DNA from: Bathymodiolus brooksi
Taxonomy: Eukaryota; Mollusca; Bivalvia; Mytilida; Modiolidae
Length of the DNA stretch: 64,000 bases
Reading direction: 5' to 3'
Assembly (NCBI GenBank): GCA_963680875.1
Contig: OY804589.1
Coordinates: 2,108,001 to 2,172,000, forward strand
Below are positions 12,801 to 23,162 of the stretch, one piece after another (the stretch's first letter is position 1; the number at the start of each line of letters is the position of its first letter). The notes below the pieces were generated by a model. It saw only the letters and a list, made by a program, of their open reading frames with translations, did no database searches and was not told where the DNA came from. A program made the position numbers and the translations under genes.

Positions 12801-15450
12801 CCTAACAGCAGGTAAACCAAAGGGCCTAACAGGCAGGTAAACCAAAGGTCTAATAGAAGGTAAACCACAGGGCCTAACAGAAGGTAAACCAAAGGTCTAA
12901 CAGCAGGTTAACCACAGGGCCTAACAGGCAGGTAAACCAAAGGCCTAACAGAAGGTAAACCAAAGGTCTTACAGAAGGTAAACCAAAGGGCCTAACAGCA
13001 GTTAAACCAAAGGGCCTAACAGAAGGTAAACCAAAGGGTCTAACAGCAGGTAAACCACATGGCCTAACAGCAGGTAAACCACAGGGCCTAACAGAAGGTA
13101 AACCAAAGGTCTAACAGCAGGTAAACCATAGGGCATAACAGAAGGTAAACCAAAGGTCTAACAGCAGGTAAACCACAGGGCCTAACAGAAGGTAAACCAA
13201 AGGTCTAACAGAAGGTAAACCAAAGGGCTAACAGAAGGTAAACCAAAGGTCTAACAGCAGGTAAGCCAAAGGCCTAACAGAAGGTAAAGCAAAGGGCCTA
13301 ACAGGCAGGTAAACCAAAGGTCTAACAGCAGGTAAACCACAGGGCCTAACAGCAGGTAAACAACAGGGCCTAACAAGCAGGTAAACCAAAGGGTCTCTCA
13401 GGCAGGTGAACCAAAGGGTCTAACAGGCAGGTAGACCAAAGGGCCTAACAGCAGGTAAACCAAAGGCCTAACAAAAGGTCAACAACAGGGCCTAACAGAA
13501 CGTAAACCAAAGGTCTAACAGAAAGTAAACCAAAGGTCTAACAGAAGTTAAACTAAAGGTCTAACAGAAGGTAACCCAAAGGTCTAACAGAAGGTAAACC
13601 AAATGGCCTAACAGCAGGTAAGCCAAAGGGCCTAACAGGCAGGTAAACCAAAGGTCTAACAGAAGTTAAACCACAGGGCCTAACAGAACGTAAACCAAAG
13701 GTATAACAGAAAGTAAACCAAAGGTCTAACAGAAGGTAAACCAAAGGGCCTAACAGCAGGTAAACCACAGGGTCTAACAGGCAGGTAAACCAAAGGGTCT
13801 AACAGAAGGTAAACCACAGGGCCTAACAGAAGGTAAACCAAAGGGTCTAACAGAAGGTAAACCAAAGGTCTAACAGAAGGTAAACCACAGGGCCTAACAG
13901 ACAGGTAAACCAAAGGCCTAACAGAAGGTAAACCAAAGGTTTAACAGCAGGTTAACCACAGGGCCTAACAGGCAGGTAAACCAAAGGCCTAACAGAAGGT
14001 AAACCAAAGGGCCTAACAGCAGTTAAACCAAAGGGCCTAACAGAAGGTAAACCAAAGGGTCTAACAGCAGGTAAACCACATGGCCTAACAGCAGGTAAAC
14101 CACAGGGCCTAACAGAAGGTAAACCAAAGGTCTAACAGCAGGTAAACCATAGGGCATAACAGAAGGTAAACCAAAGGTCTAACAGCAGGTAAACCACAGG
14201 GCCTAACAGAAGGTAAACCAAAGGTCTAACAGAAGGTAAACCAAAGGGCTAACAGAAGGTAAACCAAAGGTCTAACAGCAGGTAAGCCAAAGGCCTAACA
14301 GAAGGTAAAGCAAAGGGCCTAACAGGCAGGTAAACCAAAGGTCTAACAGCAGGTAAACCACAGGGCCTAACAGCAGGTAAACAACAGGGCCTAACAAGCA
14401 GGTAAACCAAAGGGTCTCTCAGGCAGGTGAACCAAAGGGTCTAACAGGCAGGTAGACCAAAGGGCCTAACAGCAGGTAAACCAAAGGCCTAACAAAAGGT
14501 CAACAACAGGGCCTAACAGAACGTAAACCAAAGGTCTAACAGAAAGTAAACCAAAGGTCTAACAGAAGTTAAACTAAAGGTCTAACAGAAGGTAACCCAA
14601 AGGTCTAACAGAAGGTAAACCAAATGGCCTAACAGCAGGTAAGCCAAAGGGCCTAACAGGCAGGTAAACCAAAGGTCTAACAGAAGTTAAACCACAGGGC
14701 CTAACAGAACGTAAACCAAAGGTATAACAGAAAGTAAACCAAAGGTCTAACAGAAGGTAAACCAAAGGGCCTAACAGCAGGTAAACCACAGGGTCTAACA
14801 GGCAGGTAAACCAAAGGTCTAATAGAAGGTAAACCACAGGGCCTAACAGGAAGGTAAACCCCAGGTCCTAACTGAAGGTAAACCAAAGGGCCTAACAGAA
14901 GGTAAACCACAGGGCCTAACAGGCAGGTAAACCACAGGGCCAAACAGAAGGTAAACCAAAGGTCTAACAGCAGGTAAACCACAGGGCTTAACAGGCAGGT
15001 AAACCAAAGGTCTAACAGAAGGTAAACCACAGGGCCTAACAGAAGGTAAACCAAAGGGCCTAACGGAAGGTAAACCAAAGGTCTAACAGAAGGTAAACCA
15101 CAGGGCCTAACAGGCAGATAAACCAAAGGCCTAACAGAAGGTAAACCAAAGGTTTAACAGCAGGTAAACCACAGGGCCTAACAGGCAGGTAAACCAAAGG
15201 CCTAACAGAAGGTACACCAAAGGACCTAACAGCAGGTAAACCACATGGCCTAACATCAGGTAAACCACAGGGCCTAACAGAAGGTAAACCAAAGGTCTAA
15301 CAGCAGGTAAACCAGAGGGCATAACAGAAGGTAAACCAAAGGTCTAACAGAAGGTAAACCAAAGGTCTAACAGCAGGTAAACCACAGGGCTTAACAGCAG
15401 GTAAACCATAGGGCCTAACAGCAGGTAAACCAAGAAACGGCCTAACAGAA
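884..15450. repeat. 14-kb minisatellite of 21-27-bp units with higher-order structure
   Basis: The units are variants of AAGGTCTAACAGAAGGTAAACC (21-27 bp, differing by AGG/AGGG, CAGAAGG/CAGCAGG/CAGGCAGG and ACCAAA/ACCACA). A non-repeat block of about 180 bp recurs at 884, 2642, 5344, 7031 and 9636, so higher-order periods are about 1.76, 2.70, 1.69 and 2.6 kb. Within these an 847-bp sub-block recurs (3835/4682 and 10804/11651). From about 12.4 kb on the units are more diverged, with their own duplication of about 1 kb. The minus-strand frames (VYLLLDP repeats) come from runs of 24-bp units and carry no sign of being real genes. Confidence 0.95.
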
Positions 15451-15924
15451 TAGCCACAATCGTCTAATGTTACTTATGTCAGAGGAAGGAGAACCTTAGT
15501 TTTAGTAGAAGCACTGACTACTGGGCGGATGATACCCTCGGGGATTAATAGTTCACCAGCCGAGGTATCGACCATGTGATAGCAATACAGAGCAATAAAC
15601 ATGTGTGCGTGAACCTTTTCTGGAATAATTATAATTAATTACGCTAATATTTTTGGTACCCCTCTTATATGTTTTACCTGTTGAGCTTCGGTAAACTAGA
15701 TTAAACTAGTTATGAATAAGTTCTCTTCTTATTGACAGAAAATATCAAAAGGGGCAGACAAGAGGTAATTGTTTAATACTTTTATCTAATATATTTACTA
15801 CCGTTTATGGATTGATTTGACTTTTCGTATTTTTGAAAGTTAAATAACATTTCAGTTATATCGTGGTGGCTAGTTTTATTGTTGAAGGAAACCTGGACTG
15901 TGTTTTCAAATAAATCCAACCGAT
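15451..15924. other. Spacer with a probable dispersed-repeat fragment
   Basis: Between two arrays. A GC-richer stretch, about 15505-15575 (CTGACTACTGGGCGGATGAT and GGGGATTAATAGTTCACCAG), looks like a piece of a dispersed bivalve repeat. The rest is AT-rich and featureless. The family is a guess from memory of style. Confidence 0.35.
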
Positions 15925-16979
15925 CGTGTTCGTCTAGTACAGAACAGATCACGTGTTCGTCTAGTACAGAACATATCACGTGTTCGTCTAGTACAGAACA
16001 GATCACGTGTTCGTCTAGTACAGAACAGATCACGTGTTCGTCTAGTACAGAGCAGATCACGTGTTCGTCTAGTACAGAACAGATCACGTGTTCGTCTAGT
16101 ACAGCACAGATCACGTGTTCGTCTAGTACAGAACAGATCACGTGTTCGTCTAGTACAGAACAGATCACGTGTTCGTCTAGTACAGAACAGATCACGTGTT
16201 CGTCTAGTACAGAACAGATCACGTGTTCGTCTAGTACAGAACAGATCACATGTTCGTCTAGTACAGAACAGATCACGTGTTCGTCTAGTACAGAACAGAT
16301 CACGTGTTAGTCTAGTACACAACAGATCACGTGTTCGTCTAGTACAGAACAGATCACGTGTTCGTCTAGTACAGAACAGATCACGTGTTCGTCTAGTACA
16401 GAACAGATCACGTGTTCGTCTAGTACAGAACAGATCACGTGTTCGTCTAGTACAGAACAGATCACGTGTTCGTCTAGTACAGAACAGATCACGTGTTCGT
16501 CTAGTACAGAGCATATCACGTGTTCGTCTAGTACATAACAGATCACGTGGTCGTCTAGTACAGAACAGATCACATGTTCGTCTAGTACACAACAGATCAC
16601 GTGTTCGTCTAGTACAGAACAGATCACGTGTTCGTCTAGTACAGAGCAGATCACGTGTTCGTCTAGTACAGAACAGATCACGTGTTCGTCTAGCACAGAA
16701 CAGATCACGTGTTCGTCTAGCACAGAACAGATCACGTGTTCGTCTAGTACAGAACAAATCACGTGTTAGTCTAGTACAGAGCAGATCACGTGTTCGTCTA
16801 GTACAGAACAGATCACGTGTTTGTCTAGTACAGAACAGATCACGTGTTTGTCTAGTACAGAACAGATCACGTGTTCGTCTAGTACAGAACAGATCACGTG
16901 TTCGTCTAGTACAGAACAGATCACGTGTTCGTCTAGTACAGAGCAGATCACGTGTTCGTCTAGTACAGAACAGATCACA
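15925..16979. repeat. 27-bp minisatellite, 39 units, each with a CACGTG E-box
   Basis: The unit is GTTCGTCTAGTACAGAACAG followed by ATCACGT. Nearly every unit junction gives ATCACGTGT; a few read CACATG or GTGG. Length 27 keeps three frames open: plus (SSSTEQITC), minus (VICSVLDEH) and minus (DLFCTRRTR, 283 codons). Openness in three frames at once points to repeat read-through and not coding. Confidence 0.94.
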
Positions 16980-17082
16980 TCATCTCATTAAAAAGTAACT
17001 TGTTCTCGCCATGATACATCGTCCGTAACCAACAGCTAATCATGCTCCACTTACTTTACACCCATGAGTAGAGAGTAGAGTG

Positions 17083-17290
17083 GAGAATAATAGAAGCGTG
17101 ATCAGCTGTGAGTAATAGAAGCGTGATCAGCTGTGAGTAATAGAAGCGTGATCAGTTGTGAGTAATAGAAGCGTGATCAGCTGTGAGTAATAGAAGCGTG
17201 ATCAGCTGTGAGTAATAGAAGCGTGATCAGCTGTGAGTAATAAAAGCGTGATCAGCTGTGAGTAATAGAAGCGTGATAAGCTGTGAGTAA
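17083..17290. repeat. 25-bp tandem repeat, left part (about 8 copies)
   Basis: The unit is GAGTAATAGAAGCGTGATCA followed by GCTGT; it contains TGATCA and CAGCTG. The same unit resumes at 18628 after a transposon-like insertion. Confidence 0.9.
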
Positions 17291-18627
17291 CAGACTTCCC
17301 GAAAACCGTCGGTCCGTCGGTCCTGACCCACAGAAATGCAGTAGGGCCGACGATTTCAAAATATATATCGGACCGAATGTCCGGTAAAACATAGATATTT
17401 GAAAGGACTGGCGATTGAAATTTATTCCCTCCAAGTTTCCACTGCCAATGGCATTAAATTCCGTTTTCAGTTTTATTAAAATGTCAGACAGAGACTTGAA
17501 ATTTGTTTATTTATTCTGTCAGACCGACACGTTCCTCTTTGTAATCGAAACTCCTATACAAATGTACGTAAATGTAAACATCCTTTTAGTAGGAAACAGC
17601 ACCTGCAAAACGTGGAACATTAAAACTGAAATATATTATTGAGCACAGAAATAAGTTGACTTCCACACTCCCCAAGTATCAAAGATTGTTTGTGTTTAAT
17701 TAAATATGTTTTGAGATGCTTATATATTGAAGATGACAGCAGATTCATATTCTTAACTGAAATTAAAAATGTAGGTAAACCGGAAACTGACATTGATGTA
17801 TAATATTCGGAACGTGATCGGACCATTAGATACGGATTGTTGGCTATATCTGCCTTATCTTTTTAGATAAAAATATGTATACAGAAAAACATTTAATTGA
17901 GTTGTTTAATGATCATAACTATAGGTAATCTGGCATTCAGTTCTGTATAAAAAAACAAAATTTGACAGGTTATATACAATATTACAAAAAAATGGTGGGA
18001 CAGACACAAAGCCCATGGGTAAGACTTTAAAGACAGAACCCCAGTTCCTGTCTGACCCAATGTCAGACAGAAAAAAACAAGTTTTCGCCAACTCTGTAAT
18101 ACCGAATGTTTGGTATAATAGTTACCTCACATTTTGTTCGAAAGGCATTGATCAGTGTTTAATTTTATTTTTAAATTACATAATTTTCATTGTACCCCTT
18201 TTATACATTTCCGGTTTCAACCAAATCCATTTGTGAAGACGATCACGACAAGATTGGTTATTTGTATATATATTAGCCAATGACATGGCGTCTTTCATAC
18301 AACCATTGACCTATAGTACAAGGTCATCAAAACAACAAAACTCGAGACACACACTATAAAAGACATAACATATACAATTTTGAACAACACTGAAAACTGA
18401 AAATTGAATTACTTTAACCTCTATAAAAACCAGAGGTGAAATCAGGTGCCCAATTGCTAATACTAGGGTAAATCACTCTAAAAAGGCCAAACTAAACATT
18501 ATGCATGTGACAGTGAATTTTTGGGGATTTTTTTTTCGGACCGGCAAAATATTTTTCGGTCTGACAAGATTTTCATGTCTGTCAGTCCGAATGACTGACA
18601 ACTTCTCAGCAAGTTTCGGGAAGTCTG
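17291..18627. mobile_element. TIR element (1337 bp) inserted into the 25-bp array
   Basis: The ends are perfect 14-bp inverted repeats, CAGACTTCCCGAAA and TTTCGGGAAGTCTG. GAGTAA is present on both sides (17285-17290 and 18628-18633), consistent with a 6-bp target duplication, although the target is itself repetitive. Both ends are rich in CGGACCG/GTCTGAC-like words. No transposase motif is seen, so it is probably a non-autonomous DNA transposon of undetermined superfamily. Confidence 0.7.
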
Positions 18628-18705
18628 GAGTAATAGAAGCGTGATCAGCTGTGAGTAATAGAAGCGTGATAAGCTGTGAGTAATAGAAGCGTTATCAGCT
18701 GTGTA
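18628..18705. repeat. 25-bp tandem repeat, right part (3 copies)
   Basis: Continuation of the array at 17083-17290, beyond the inserted element. Confidence 0.9.
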
Positions 18706-19189
18706 ATACCGACAATGGCCATGATATACATTATGTAGCTGAAAAATGTCTCACTTGGCGTTAAACAAAAATCCCTCACTAATTTTTAATTAAGACATAC
18801 TTCCACCTCCTCGTGTTGAGCAGCCATAAGGTACATCTAGGGAGTAATATGCTACTCCCATCGTACATGTACAGGTAAATCTACACTTTTGAGACAAAAT
18901 AAAATACGCTCTTCTGAAACAAAAACGCGCTTTTGTAAAACTTCCCTACTGTTAACTCTACTGTGAGACCAACCGTCGGGCCTTCAAATTATATCAATAT
19001 CTCCCGCCAAGTCTGTTTTGTGACAGGTTGTGTGAAAACAAAAACTGTCTGCAAAGGTGTCAAAAGTATTGATTTATAATATACAGACAAATACTGTATA
19101 AATATATTCTATGTTATTGTCCTAGTTACAAGACTCAGGTCTTTATTTCGGGAGAAAATTGGGCTTGATTTTGGAGGCGAAGTATAATA
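18706..19189. other. Intergenic spacer
   Basis: No gene is seen. A short stretch near 18735-18775 (GCTGAAAAATGTCTCACTTG, then GCGTTAAAC) is an antisense relative of sequence near 56.57 kb and is likely a dispersed repeat fragment. Confidence 0.4.
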
Positions 19190-19361
19190 TAACAAATAGT
19201 TCACGGCACTTCGAGTCAAATGGCAGTTTATGGACCGTTCTGTCACCCACAAAATACTATATGGACCTCAGCTTCGCTTCGGTTTATATAATATTTTGTG
19301 GGTGACATCCCGGTCCATAAACTGCCATATGGCCCTCAGTACCATGAAATATTTGTTAAAT
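19190..19361. mobile_element. Fold-back (palindromic) element
   Basis: The inner arms are near-perfect: GGCAGTTTATGGACCG at 19223 pairs with CGGTCCATAAACTGCC at 19312. The next segment (TGTCACCCACAAAATA with TATTTTGTGGGTGACA) also pairs. More diverged outer arms begin with AACAAATA and end with TATTTGTT. The centre contains CAGCTTCGCTTCGG. It is MITE-like; the superfamily is unknown. Confidence 0.65.
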
Positions 19362-19402
19362 ACTAGTATATGTATATATACACATACAATTGTATAATGT
19401 TG

Positions 19403-19478
19403 TCATTCTAATGCCACAAATTACAAAACGTAAAGTTCGTCATTCTAATGCCACAAATTACAAAACGTAAAGTTCGTC
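19403..19478. repeat. Two-copy direct repeat of about 37 bp
   Basis: GTCATTCTAATGCCACAAAT followed by TACAAAACGTAAAGTTC occurs twice in tandem. Confidence 0.85.
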
Positions 19479-19743
19479 AGAAAATATACAGGCATTTCTT
19501 TTCTTTTGATCTTATTTTTGTATACAGAATTTTTTCACATGATATACATGTAATGAGCTTGATAATTTGTAAACTGTTGCACCTTTTCCATCATGTCTCT
19601 GTCCTAGATTTGTTTGTTGTTCATGTCTTACACTTAAATATGTTTACAGTGGTAGTACATGGTCGATTCCTCACTTGTTTTTGGCTTAGTTTGAGATATT
19701 GTCCTCGACTTGATTATGCACGAAATAGTTGTTACTGGAGGTT

Positions 19744-19747
19744 AATC

Positions 19748-19783
<36 letters not shown>
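19744..19783. repeat. (AATC)n microsatellite
   Basis: About nine CAAT/AATC units. An open frame of 141 codons passes through it (INNQSINQSINQS) but has no other gene-like feature. Confidence 0.9.
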
Positions 19784-19991
19784 GGCCTAAAATATGGATG
19801 GTTTAAACAAAAACGAGAGAGAGAGAGTATCTGTGTTGGTGGTTACTTCCTATATTCATGCTATTACAGATGAACCGCCAGAAAAAGTAGCGATTTTTGA
19901 CTTTAGATTGTATGATTAGGTCGTTAATTTCAAACGAAATAAATACGTTGACATAAAATCTAGTGTGCACGACGCGTTTCTGGGATAATTT

Positions 19992-20480
19992 TACCTCATT
20001 TTAGCTTCTGATAAAGCAGTAATAGACATTTCAAAAATTTCTATTTTTAGTAACGGCCACCAACTTGAATGGTGTGAGGGGCTGTCGAACATAATTTTGA
20101 AAAGGGACCACTCAAGGACAATCCCAGCCAAAGTTATTTTATTTGGATTCAGCGGTTTCAGATGAGAATATTGGAATAGGATTGTTTATCAAATAATGTC
20201 TAATTTCTATAATCGGTATAAATCGACTGAACGAAAAATGTCACGGAAACATCACCCGGAATATATGTTTTAAACTACTCGTTGCTATGTAGCTGCAGTT
20301 AAAATTTGACCTCATTTTGACTTATAATAAGGCAGCAATGGGCATTTAAAGAAATGTCTATTTTTAGTAAGGCTACCATCTTGAATGGTGGATGGCACTT
20401 TCGGACACCATTTAGAATGGGGACCACCAAAGGAAAAATACCACCCAAATTTGCTTTAATTTTGTTCTGTTGTTTCAGGG
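19992..20480 (+). repeat. Diverged direct repeat of about 170 bp, two copies (dispersed element)
   Basis: The copies lie at about 19992-20165 and 20306-20480. Both run ACCTCATTTT, a (G/T)CAGNAATNGNCATTT region, TCTATTTTTAGTAA, CCA(C/T)CTTGAATGGTG and GGACCAC(C/T)NAAGGA. A third weak similarity precedes the first: GTGCACGACGCGTTTCTGG at 19963 resembles GTGCACGACTCGTTTCTGG in the blocks of the 14-kb array. Confidence 0.55.
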
Positions 20481-20718
20481 TTCGACGAACGTCAAGTAAT
20501 GGTAAAAACCTTTGGCCAGATGAGTTCAAAAGAAAGAATAGAAACGTGGAGGGGATGGGGATGGTGGTAGAGAGACGGTGACGTCGAGTTATATTCCTTT
20601 GATCTTTCCTCATGGTGTCAACTGTTTACATTTCCTTTGAGTCACAACAGAATTCGACTACATATATATATATACACGTACTTGTAATGTCTGAATGTTT
20701 TTCGTGTCAAATTAAATA

Positions 20719-20903
20719 TATAGTCAAACCTGCCCATGTGGTCACCTCTATTAAGTAGTCACCTGTGATAAAAGGTCACCACTTTCTTGTCCAATCATAG
20801 AACATTTCATATGAATTGAACCTCTTTTAAGAGGTCACCTGTCTTAAAAGACCACTTTTCTTTGCCCCAAAGGTCATGACCTCTTAATACAGGTTTGACT
20901 GTA
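20719..20903. mobile_element. Short TIR element flanked by a 42-bp direct repeat
   Basis: The ends are TATAGTCAAACCTG and CAGGTTTGACTGTA (one mismatch). Internally it has short AGGTCACCT/AGAGGTCA words in both orientations. A 42-43-bp sequence beginning GTACTTGTAATGTCTGAATG lies on both sides (20678-20720 and 20901-20942), much longer than a normal target duplication. A related end (TACAGTGAAACCCGTCTAAA) occurs alone near 40272. Confidence 0.55.
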
Positions 20904-20942
20904 CTTGTAATGTCTGAATGTTTTCGTGTCAAATTAAATATA

Positions 20943-21240
20943 TTTATCCTGCAATCCACGATGTCCTAAAAAATAATCTTAACTCGTAAAAATGCATTTT
21001 TTAATGCAACGGAATCCTCACTATTTGGCGTAATAAAATACCAGATTTTTTTTGCCGACAAAAATTCGCGAACAAATAGTTCTCAAAAGGAAGTGAAATA
21101 ACTTTATTTAAGTGAAGATTTATTGATTAAGATGAAAATCTATATAGAAAACTGATAGTTTAGAACCTGAAATATATATATTTAATATGTTTTTCATAGA
21201 TATGAAAACACATTAATTTATCGATCATACGTCACATGCG
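20943..21240. other. AT-rich spacer
   Basis: No gene, RNA or repeat is recognised. Confidence 0.45.
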
Positions 21241-21500
21241 GTCATACTTAAATACGCCTGCAGTAGTAACCTGGTAAATATATACGCCTGTGTGAAAAGG
21301 TATACGCCTGCAACTATATGGTTCACTTTTATTTTTATTTTTTTATATCAAATAATAAACATCCGATATATTCCTTTTACTAGTTTATATTAAAAAAAAA
21401 TAAATAAAAAAGAACCATATAGTTGCAGGCGTCCACCTTTGTATGACACACAGGCGTATATATTTACCTGGTTACTACTGCAGGCGTATTTAAGTATGAC
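21241..21500. mobile_element. 260-bp fold-back element with TATACGCCTG motifs
   Basis: The left arm, starting GTCATACTTAAATACGCCTG, pairs with the right arm ending CAGGCGTATTTAAGTATGAC; the arms are about 110 bp. Each arm has three CGCCTG-centred words about 30 bp apart. The loop is T-rich on one side and A-rich on the other. Two opposed short open frames here are products of the symmetry. Confidence 0.7.
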
Positions 21501-21698
21501 CCACACAGTTTGTAAACATGTGAAAGCAACACACACATACATGTATCGACGATTCGAGCATGTTTTAAGTAAACTAGGTAGAGTAGAGAAAACAGAAAGA
21601 TTAATCATTTATCTCAACAAACTGAACTGATTAACGGAAATGTATTTAACAACGATGTCAAACACTCAAATGCTCAGTTATTGGGATATAAGTCATTT

Positions 21699-22819
21699 TA
21701 GTCCGAGATTCCTCTGTCGTTTAACGGCATTGATAAAGTTGCTGTAGCCGTTCAACGTCAGAGGGTGATTTATACGGAAAACAGCGGATTTGCTTCTCCA
21801 ACTCTGGGTCAGCACATTTCCACGTTTCGTGGCTATCGGATTTTATTTTCTATCAGAAACCCTTATATAAATCGCTTCACCAATCATTTTTCTATTCATT
21901 CATAACCATCTTACCCTCAGAAAGTGGTGCTACACTCCATTACAGCACGATTTTGCCTTAGATCCTATGATTCCGCCATTTGTCTTCCATTTTTCAAACA
22001 TTTGTCACGTGACTACGAGAAAACCACGATTACCGCAATGTATCATGGGAGATGATTTGCATATAAACAAACAAACAAATATTTGTATTGCCAATCATAC
22101 ACGCCTGTTAAGGCAGAACAATTAACATAAAATTTAATATAGTTGATTATATTGATTGGTAATGATTTTAACAGCAATAGTGAATTACAGATAACCATAA
22201 GAAAAAAAAATGATGTAGTACCTTGTCCAAAAAAGGGGGACGTAACACATGCTCTTTCCGAAGCCCATTGGCAACACTCTGTCATTGAATCTTTTCTTTC
22301 CAACACATTCTGTATTATTTCCTTCTGCTCTGCTTTGATCTATAGATGGACTGTTTGTCCTGTAGAATACGCTTAAATGTATGGTCTTCCATGTGATTTG
22401 AATGTTGTTTACGTATGCAAATAATGCTCAAATAATTTGGTGCGCTGAATTAAGTAGCTCCCATCATGCAATGCGTTACTGTTATCATTCAGTTAGCATC
22501 GCGAGATCACGTTTGTAGATTCGAAAATGGAAGTCAAATGGCGGAATAATAGGATCTAAGGCAAAATCGTGCTGTAATGGAGTGTAACACCACTTTCTGA
22601 GGGTAAGATGGTTTTGAATGAATAGAAAAATGATTGGTGAAGCGATTTATATAAGGGTTTCTGATAGAAAATAAAATCCGATAGCCACGAAACGTGGAAA
22701 TGTGCCGATCCTAGAGCTGGTGAGGCAAATTCGCTGTTTTCCGTATATATCACCCTCTGACGTTGAACGGCTACAGCAACTTTATCAATGCCGTTAAACG
22801 ACAGAGGAATCTCGGACTA
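21699..22819. mobile_element. Mutator-like fold-back element with 9-bp target duplications
   Basis: Inverted arms of about 300 bp (21699-21995 and 22528-22819) begin TAGTCCGAGATTCCTCTGTC and end with the complement. They are bounded by a perfect 9-bp direct repeat, AAGTCATTT, at 21690-21698 and 22820-22828. Nine-base duplications with long inverted arms are typical of Mutator-like elements. The arms differ by scattered substitutions. The middle of about 530 bp shows no transposase, so the element is non-autonomous. Confidence 0.8.
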
Positions 22820-22839
22820 AAGTCATTTGTGAAAATTGT

Positions 22840-23162
22840 GTACACATTCACTAATTTGTTATGGATGACCACGCCGTAAAACATAGAACTAATTTGACTT
22901 GACATATTTGTATTGGAAATGTAAGAAGGAACATCGGGATTGCTTCGACACGAAACATCAGAAGTGCTACTGGCTGTAGAATTTGTGGAGGTTTTACGAG
23001 GTAAGTTTGCTGAAAAGCATTTCTGTTAGTTTCACTTTCAGTGTTGCTGAGGATGTTTGATATTTTCTTGTGTCTTTCCTCACTCAATGTTGAGTAATTA
23101 TTAATAAATGCCACATTTTTATGCCCTGATATTTGCATGATATCTATAGATCCCCTCCACAT
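22840..23162 (-). pseudogene. Crypton-type tyrosine recombinase, C-terminal relic
   Basis: The minus strand encodes IMQISGHKNVAFINNYSTLS followed by EERHKKISNILSNTES. This matches the C-terminal end of Crypton-derived (DUF3504-type) tyrosine recombinase domains, where the His of SGHK and the Tyr of NNYS would be the catalytic His and nucleophile. After about 22.99 kb the same frame becomes unlike the family, while another frame gives a Ser/Thr-rich tail ending SSQISSMFYGVVIHNK, as expected of the family. A frameshift therefore seems present. The fold-back element ends just downstream. Read with the fragment at 24.59-24.78 kb as one decayed gene. The family call is from memory of motifs. Confidence 0.6.

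Noticed and set aside
968..15322. Many minus-strand frames of 60-141 codons with VYLLLDP/FGLPAVRP repeats
   Set aside because: They are read-through of 24-bp units in the large minisatellite, overlap each other in different frames and have no start context, domain or codon bias.
15906..16757. 283-codon minus-strand frame (DLFCTRRTR repeats)
   Set aside because: The 27-bp unit is open in three frames on two strands at once, which is what a repeat does and not a gene.
15925..16979. CRISPR-like array (short regular repeats)
   Set aside because: There are no unique spacers; the units are contiguous and the genome is animal-like.
20299..20613. Opposed frames of 104 and 75 codons
   Set aside because: They fall within a diverged dispersed repeat that also occurs about 310 bp upstream and have no family resemblance.
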